From Bacillota bacterium (GTDB taxonomy: Bacteria > Bacillota > Clostridia > Lachnospirales > Lachnospiraceae), in contig JAEZXP010000189.1 of the NCBI GenBank assembly GCA_023419655.1, forward strand, positions 1 through 10,971: a stretch of 10,971 bases of DNA, in the 5' to 3' direction. Of the stretch, positions 7,762-10,971 are shown one piece after another. The stretch's first letter is position 1, and each line of letters begins with the position of its first letter. The notes under the pieces were generated by a model, which was not told the origin of the DNA, searched no databases, and saw only the letters and a list, made by a program, of their open reading frames with translations. Position numbers and translations under genes: made by a program.

Positions 7762-7779
7762 GAATAGTTTATCACACAA
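7751..7779 (-). promoter_or_regulatory. Candidate sigma-A type promoter of the MFS transporter gene
   Basis: On the minus strand TTGTGT (7779-7774) and TATAGT (7756-7751) are 17 nt apart. Transcription would begin near 7744, with a leader of about 45 nt before the ATG at 7698. The -10 lies in a perfect palindrome. Confidence 0.5.
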
Positions 7780-7808
7780 TATATAAGAATGTAAGTGCAA
7801 TTATATAT

Positions 7809-7854
7809 AAAAAAAGGACTACCGCAAAATAGCATCAGGCATTTTGCGGCAGTC
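7809..7854 (-). terminator. Intrinsic terminator of the DUF3137-lemA operon
   Basis: On the minus strand a 14-bp stem (7854-7841 with 7830-7817, one G-U pair) closes a 10-nt loop and is followed by one C and a run of seven T (7815-7809). It starts only 13 nt after the lemA stop codon. There is no comparable T run on the plus strand, so it acts on the minus strand. Confidence 0.9.
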
Positions 7855-7866
7855 TTTTCTCATGAC

Positions 7867-8409
7867 TTAAAAACTCATCGTAACATCCTTTTTCTTGCTG
7901 TCATCTGCTTCAAAGAATGACCTTGAAGTTATCCCTAAGCTTCCGGCAACGATACTGCTTGGAAAGGATATAATTCTTTGATTCAGATGGGATACGTTGC
8001 TGTTATATAGCCGGCGGGCAGCCTGCAGATGCTCCTCAACCTCCATTACAGACACCTGAAGCTGCTTAAAGTTTTCGCTGGACCTTAATTCAGGATAGTT
8101 CTCAGCAACGGCATTGATAAAATTGTTGGCCTGGTCAAGGCTGCTTGAAACAGCATTCCTATCCTCCATACTCATACCGGAGCGGAGCTTTATGGTCTCC
8201 AGAATGGTTTCTTTTTCATATCGGGCGTAGTTTTTGCAGATATCCAGCATCTTTGTCAGGACATCATATCTCTTTACCAGGGCCACATCGATAGAAGATA
8301 AGGCCTCATCAATTTTAACCTCGGCACGTTTCAGGCTGTTCATGGTAGAAACATACCAGATGACGATGATGAATACGATGGCAGCAGGCAATAAAATTGC
8401 AAATGGCAT
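7867..8409 (-). CDS. LemA-family protein
   Basis: With the ATG at 8409 the product is 180 residues, the usual LemA length, and starts directly with an N-terminal membrane helix (about residues 3-22), as is normal for the family. It is followed by the LemA signature in which an asparagine-leucine-arginine-like turn (MNSLKRAEVKIDEAL) leads to SSIDVALVKRYDVLTKMLD, then a mostly helical, probably coiled-coil body and the typical short tail with a Phe-rich end (SFFEADD, ending in MSF). The C-terminal domain probably faces the outside or the cytoplasm depending on topology, which is not settled here. LemA proteins are widespread but their biochemical role is not established. It is the second gene of an operon behind a DUF3137 gene, a recurrent pairing, and is followed by a strong terminator. 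A longer in-frame GTG start at 8454 was set aside. Confidence 0.92.
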   Translation of the reverse strand: MPFAILLPAAIVFIIVIWYVSTMNSLKRAEVKIDEALSSIDVALVKRYDVLTKMLDICKNYARYEKETILETIKLRSGMSMEDRNAVSSSLDQANNFINAVAENYPELRSSENFKQLQVSVMEVEEHLQAARRLYNSNVSHLNQRIISFPSSIVAGSLGITSRSFFEADDSKKKDVTMSF

Positions 8410-8416
8410 AATGATT

Positions 8417-8422
8417 CCTCCT
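8417..8422 (-). promoter_or_regulatory. Ribosome binding site that fixes the lemA start at 8409
   Basis: AGGAGG on the minus strand lies 7 nt before the ATG at 8409, an ideal match and spacing. It argues against the GTG at 8454, which would add 15 residues ahead of the membrane helix. Confidence 0.8.
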
Positions 8423-8454
8423 AATATATAGTATATAGTTTCATTGTTTATCAC

Positions 8455-8470
8455 GGAGGAATTATCCTCC
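8455..8470 (-). repeat. Small perfect hairpin between the DUF3137 and lemA genes
   Basis: GGAGGA (8455-8460) and TCCTCC (8465-8470) are perfect arms around ATTA. In the minus-strand transcript the first arm reads GGAGGA, so a Shine-Dalgarno-like sequence would be held in the stem. It sits in the 68-nt gap ahead of lemA and has no T run after it on that strand, so it is not a terminator. Confidence 0.5.
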
Positions 8471-8477
8471 TCTTTTA

Positions 8478-9386
8478 TTATTTATATAAATCACGGTCCA
8501 GATTTAACTTATCGATAAGATTGATAATTACATGAATCTCACGCTGCACTTCACCTGAGTCGGCTGCGGTGACGCTTTTGAAGAGGGAGGGCTCCATGGC
8601 ATCCTTCTTCGTGTTTATCGCTACATGCAGCTTATTATCCACAAAGCCAAGCATGAAATCGCCGTCCATGGTATTGTACATCCCTTTAAGGGTATCCATA
8701 AACTGCGGTGTCAGAATATAAAATGCCTCATGGTCATCCTGAGCATATACATTGAACAGCTCATTGAAGCGTACATCCTCCATCTCCACCTTGCGTCTTC
8801 GGTTTTTGCTGCTGGTAAAGAAGGAGCTGTTCTTCTGCGAATAGCTAAAGCCCTTTCCTATAATCTGCAAATCAAAATGAAAGTTTTTGTTGAATTCCAG
8901 GATAAGCCACCTGCCGTTAAAGTATGTGACCGTGTGAGAGTGCTTACCATTGGAGGTATGATGCTGAATCTTAATATCCGCCCGCTCAAATCCCACTTCC
9001 TTATAGGAGCCCCGGATATAATCATTGGTATAATAACGGTTTCCCAGCATCATCATGTCGGTTCTGTCAATCGAATCTTTGCTGATACCCCTGTCAAAAT
9101 CGCAAAATACCGGGCCAAAAGCTCTTTGAAAAGGAACCTCGACGAATATTTTTTTATAATTAACTTTGTATTCCCTGGCTTTCTTGTTGTACCCGGTAGT
9201 ATAGCTTAGGATAAAAAAGGAACCGACACCTATAAATATGAATAAGAAAAATGCCATGTGCATGATATAAGGGGCCATTAACGATACAACAGCCAGTGCA
9301 ATGGCAGCGGAAGCCGCAATTAGAACCAGCATATGCTTGAGTGTCTTTTCTCTGAGCTTTTCTAAATTTAAGATTTGTTCTTCCAT
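8478..9386 (-). CDS. DUF3137 domain membrane protein
   Basis: The 302-residue protein starts with a charged, helical stretch (residues 1-17), has two adjacent membrane helices (about 19-37 and 41-61) and then a soluble domain of about 240 residues. The soluble part matches the DUF3137 pattern as I know it: an alternating strand region with IKIQHHTSNGKHSHTVTYFNGRWLILEF, a FVDNKLHVAINTKK-type motif near residues 245-260 and a C-terminal amphipathic helix (VQREIHVIINLIDKLNLD). The function of this family is not known; its genes recur beside lemA, as here, and a role as a LemA partner at the membrane is inference. The ATG at 9386 follows GGGAAG at 6 nt. It is the first gene of the operon. Confidence 0.82.
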   Translation of the reverse strand: MEEQILNLEKLREKTLKHMLVLIAASAAIALAVVSLMAPYIMHMAFFLFIFIGVGSFFILSYTTGYNKKAREYKVNYKKIFVEVPFQRAFGPVFCDFDRGISKDSIDRTDMMMLGNRYYTNDYIRGSYKEVGFERADIKIQHHTSNGKHSHTVTYFNGRWLILEFNKNFHFDLQIIGKGFSYSQKNSSFFTSSKNRRRKVEMEDVRFNELFNVYAQDDHEAFYILTPQFMDTLKGMYNTMDGDFMLGFVDNKLHVAINTKKDAMEPSLFKSVTAADSGEVQREIHVIINLIDKLNLDRDLYK

Positions 9387-9432
9387 GTCTATCTTCCCGC
9401 CTTACTATTTTAATCCCGCATTCAATAAAATA

Positions 9433-9460
9433 ATTATACATCATTCATATGATTATACAA
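9433..9460 (-). promoter_or_regulatory. Candidate sigma-A type promoter of the DUF3137-lemA operon
   Basis: On the minus strand TTGTAT (9460-9455) and TATAAT (9438-9433) are 16 nt apart. The transcript would start near 9426, about 40 nt ahead of the ATG at 9386. It is divergent from the promoter at 9505-9533. Confidence 0.55.
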
Positions 9461-9504
9461 TAAGATACAAGAAATTATAATCAGGAATTAATCATCGCTT
9501 AATA

Positions 9505-9533
9505 TTGATAGCGGGATTATACGCAAATATAAC
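9505..9533 (+). promoter_or_regulatory. Candidate sigma-A type promoter of the small-protein/HPr-like operon
   Basis: TTGATA (9505-9510) and TATAAC (9528-9533) are 17 nt apart. The start site would be near 9540, giving a leader of about 80 nt before the ATG at 9621. ACATTTG occurs twice here (9532-9538 and 9555-9561), the first copy touching the -10 box. Confidence 0.5.
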
Positions 9534-9620
9534 ATTTGTATGATGATGGATTTTACATTTGCCTGATAAAATAAAGCTGTACCCAATAGCAAACGTTGTA
9601 TATAAGAAGGGTGTGAGAAT

Positions 9621-9773
9621 ATGAAGGAAAAGATGATAAAGTTATTGCTTAAGAAAAACCTTATACTGGATTTTAATGATTGCTGCGAGGATTATTTTGA
9701 TGAATACTTTTATCAGGAAGAATCGAATTTAATATCAACCCTGAAAGAATTAGTAAAATTACTATTCGGATAG
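9621..9773 (+). CDS. Unrecognised 50-residue protein
   Basis: The frame starts at an ATG at 9621 with GAAGGG about 10 nt upstream and ends at a TAG at 9771-9773. The product is 50 residues: a basic, hydrophobic N-terminus (MKEKMIKLLLKKNLIL), a strongly acidic and aromatic middle with a vicinal cysteine pair (CCEDYFDEYFY, about residues 21-31), and a leucine-rich helical end. I recognise no family. Support for it being real is the ribosome binding site, its place 20 nt ahead of the HPr-like gene, and the fact that both fit under one promoter. It could be a small regulator, a membrane-surface peptide or a leader peptide; nothing decides between these. The Cys-Cys pair could bind a metal or respond to redox, but that is speculation. 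Confidence 0.55.
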   Translation: MKEKMIKLLLKKNLILDFNDCCEDYFDEYFYQEESNLISTLKELVKLLFG

Positions 9774-9793
9774 GCGGTTAGGGAGGTGAGAGA

Positions 9794-10027
9794 ATGAATA
9801 AGCTTTACATTCGCTTAAACAGTTTTGATAAAATCAGAAATTTTGTCAGGATAGTGGATAACCTTTCCTATGGTATAGAACTTACTTCCGGTGATTTTAT
9901 TGTGGATGGGAAATCCATATTAGGGATATTTGCACTGGATTTATCCGATGCAATTGAGATAAACATTATCGACAAAAGTCAAAAGACGAATATTTGCCCG
10001 AAGGAATTAGAAGAATTTATAGCGTAA
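9794..10027 (+). CDS. HPr-like protein without a histidine (Crh-like), 77 residues
   Basis: The ATG at 9794 follows a strong ribosome binding site, GGGAGGTGA (9781-9789). Residues 30-60 align with the second half of HPr: IELTSGDFIVDGKSILGIFALDLSDAIEI lines up with the HPr stretch around KSIMGV and its following GAEI strand. Ser41 in GKSILG matches HPr Ser46, the site phosphorylated by HPr kinase/phosphorylase. The N-terminal half has no HARPAT-like motif and the whole protein contains no histidine, so it cannot take phosphate from Enzyme I in the usual way. This pattern is like Crh of bacilli, which lacks the catalytic His but keeps Ser46 and acts in catabolite control with CcpA. The fold call is good; a regulatory role is inference. 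Length is a little below HPr (about 88). A terminator follows. Confidence 0.7.
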   Translation: MNKLYIRLNSFDKIRNFVRIVDNLSYGIELTSGDFIVDGKSILGIFALDLSDAIEINIIDKSQKTNICPKELEEFIA

Positions 10028-10033
10028 GTGCTC

Positions 10034-10060
10034 AGGACGGACAAGAATACGTCTTTTTTT
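10034..10060 (+). terminator. Intrinsic terminator after the HPr-like gene
   Basis: AGGACG (10034-10039) can pair with CGTCTT (10050-10055) with one G-U pair around a 10-nt loop, and the 3' arm runs into T's up to 10060. It begins 6 nt after the stop codon. The stem is short, so this is a moderate call. Confidence 0.55.
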
Positions 10061-10089
10061 GTACCGTTTTTTATTTCTTTTAAATAGAT

Positions 10090-10118
10090 TTTACATAAAC
10101 CTTACGAAACCGTATACG
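10090..10118 (+). promoter_or_regulatory. Weak candidate promoter of the dCache sensor gene
   Basis: TTTACA (10090-10095) and TATACG (10113-10118) are 17 nt apart, giving a leader of about 50 nt. The -10 box is a partial match. ATGATAT (10140-10146) with CAAA (10122-10125) upstream is a poor sigma-D-like alternative of a kind that would suit a chemotaxis gene. Confidence 0.25.
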
Positions 10119-10173
10119 AAGCAAACCCTTTAAGCTGGTATGATATAGTAAAATAAAGATACGGGTGGGATAA

Positions 10174-10971
10174 ATGAAAAGTATAAAAACCAAACTAATC
10201 CTAGCTTTTACAGCAATCATATTATCGGTGACACTCATCAACGGCTTGATTTTTATAAGGACCAGTCAGAGGACCTTAAAAAGTGAAGCGGAGGGTTCTC
10301 TTAAGGCACTGGCCGGCGAAGGTGCAAAGCTGGCAGAGAACCGGATGGAATCGATTCTTTCCATTCTTAACATAATTGCGATGAATAAAGAAATTCAGAA
10401 TATGGGATGGGAGGCAGATACACATATCTTAAAGGAAGAGCTGGATAAAACGGATTTTTTAGACATAGGATATGTCATGCCGAACGGTTATACCCATTTT
10501 GCAGACGGAACCGTACGGCTCATGATGGATAGAGAATACATAGCCGGAGCCCTTGAAGGAAAAGAGAAAATATCGGATGTTGTTATCAGCAGGGTAACCA
10601 GAAGGCCTGAGATTGAAGTGGCAGTACCCATTAAAAACAATGGCTCCATAGCAGGCGCCCTGGTTGGACGTATGGAAGCAGATGCACTCAGTAAGATAAC
10701 CAAGGATATCGGCTATGAAGAAAAGGGTTATTCCTTTATTATAAATGAATCGGGAACGGTTATCGTCCATCCTAATTCAGAGTACGTTGTAAAAAGATTT
10801 AATCCCGCCGAAGAAGCACAAGAGAAGGAAGAATTTCTTGCCATGTCGGCCGCATTTCAAAACATCATAAAAGAAAAGACAGGAGTGACCAGCTATATCT
10901 ACGAAGGCAGCAGGCTGTTTGCAGGATATGCACCGATTGACGGGACGGAATGGATATTCGTAATTACTGCG
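10174..10971 (+). CDS. dCache-domain membrane sensor, probably a methyl-accepting chemotaxis protein (partial)
   Basis: The frame is open from the ATG at 10174 to the last base and gives the first 266 residues. A membrane helix (about residues 7-28, LILAFTAIILSVTLINGLIF) follows a short basic start. The extracytoplasmic region that follows, from about residue 33, has a long helix and two PAS-like lobes of a dCache_1 domain; the second lobe shows the usual GYSFIINESGTVIVHPN (about 188-204) and ends with FAGYAPIDGTEWIFVITA, normally found just before the second membrane helix. The missing part should hold that helix, HAMP and most likely a chemotaxis signalling domain; a GGDEF or kinase output cannot be ruled out. 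GGTGGG upstream of the ATG is the probable ribosome binding site, though only 4 nt away. The ligand is unknown; I see no obvious amino-acid-binding Arg-Trp motif. Confidence 0.8.
   Translation, partial: MKSIKTKLILAFTAIILSVTLINGLIFIRTSQRTLKSEAEGSLKALAGEGAKLAENRMESILSILNIIAMNKEIQNMGWEADTHILKEELDKTDFLDIGYVMPNGYTHFADGTVRLMMDREYIAGALEGKEKISDVVISRVTRRPEIEVAVPIKNNGSIAGALVGRMEADALSKITKDIGYEEKGYSFIINESGTVIVHPNSEYVVKRFNPAEEAQEKEEFLAMSAAFQNIIKEKTGVTSYIYEGSRLFAGYAPIDGTEWIFVITA

Noticed and set aside
8410..8454. A 15-residue extension of LemA from a GTG at 8454
   Set aside because: The ATG at 8409 has an ideal AGGAGG at 7 nt and gives the family-typical N-terminus beginning at the membrane helix.
8625..9209. 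A 194-residue open frame on the plus strand
   Set aside because: It lies wholly antisense to the DUF3137 gene, whose protein has clear domain features, and has no convincing ribosome binding site or family resemblance.
9160..9444. A 94-residue minus-strand open frame with an ATG upstream of the DUF3137 gene
   Set aside because: It overlaps the DUF3137 start in another frame, covers the proposed promoter and has low-complexity Cys/His-rich content typical of out-of-frame reading.

Overview
The window looks like part of a chromosome of a low-to-moderate GC, Gram-positive, spore-forming anaerobe of the Clostridia, most likely Lachnospiraceae-like. The reasons are strong AGGAGG-type ribosome binding sites, tightly packed operons, a SpoIID-family protein, a histidine-less HPr-like protein of a kind I associate with Clostridia, and a dCache chemoreceptor. 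The taxon is inferred from gene content and style, not from a marker gene. I see no tRNA, rRNA, CRISPR array, insertion sequence or phage gene.

Layout. (1) Positions 1-69 are the tail of an upstream gene. (2) Positions 91-5438 hold a four-gene plus-strand operon: 5'-methylthioadenosine/S-adenosylhomocysteine nucleosidase (mtnN), a MoxR-family AAA+ ATPase, a DUF58 protein and a large membrane transglutaminase-like protein. The last three form the widespread MoxR/DUF58/transglutaminase cassette; the nucleosidase sits first with only 41 nt and no visible terminator between. (3) Convergent to it, with a 6-nt gap, is a minus-strand gene for a membrane-anchored SpoIID/LytB-domain protein (5445-6404). 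It has Asn where SpoIID carries its presumed catalytic Glu, and its promoter region resembles a sigma-E site. Upstream of it on the same strand is an MFS transporter (6469-7698) with its own promoter and an overlapping palindrome. (4) A minus-strand two-gene operon encodes a DUF3137 membrane protein followed by a LemA-family protein (9386 down to 7867), closed by a strong intrinsic terminator. (5) Divergent from it is a small plus-strand operon (9621-10027) of an unrecognised 50-residue protein and a 77-residue HPr-like protein with no histidine but with the serine that matches HPr Ser46. (6) From 10174 to the window end runs the N-terminal part of a dCache sensor protein, probably a methyl-accepting chemotaxis protein.

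How they may work together. The MoxR/DUF58/transglutaminase proteins and the SpoIID-like protein all point to the membrane and cell envelope, with MoxR as a cytoplasmic ATPase and the other domains in or outside the membrane. LemA/DUF3137 is a second membrane-associated pair. The HPr-like protein would fit a regulatory rather than phosphotransfer role. Four start codons are placed downstream of the longest open frame because ribosome binding site spacing supports it (160, 1856, 3048 and, on the minus strand, 8409). The clearest oddities are the Asn-substituted SpoIID-like enzyme and the small operon of a 50-residue protein plus an HPr-like protein.
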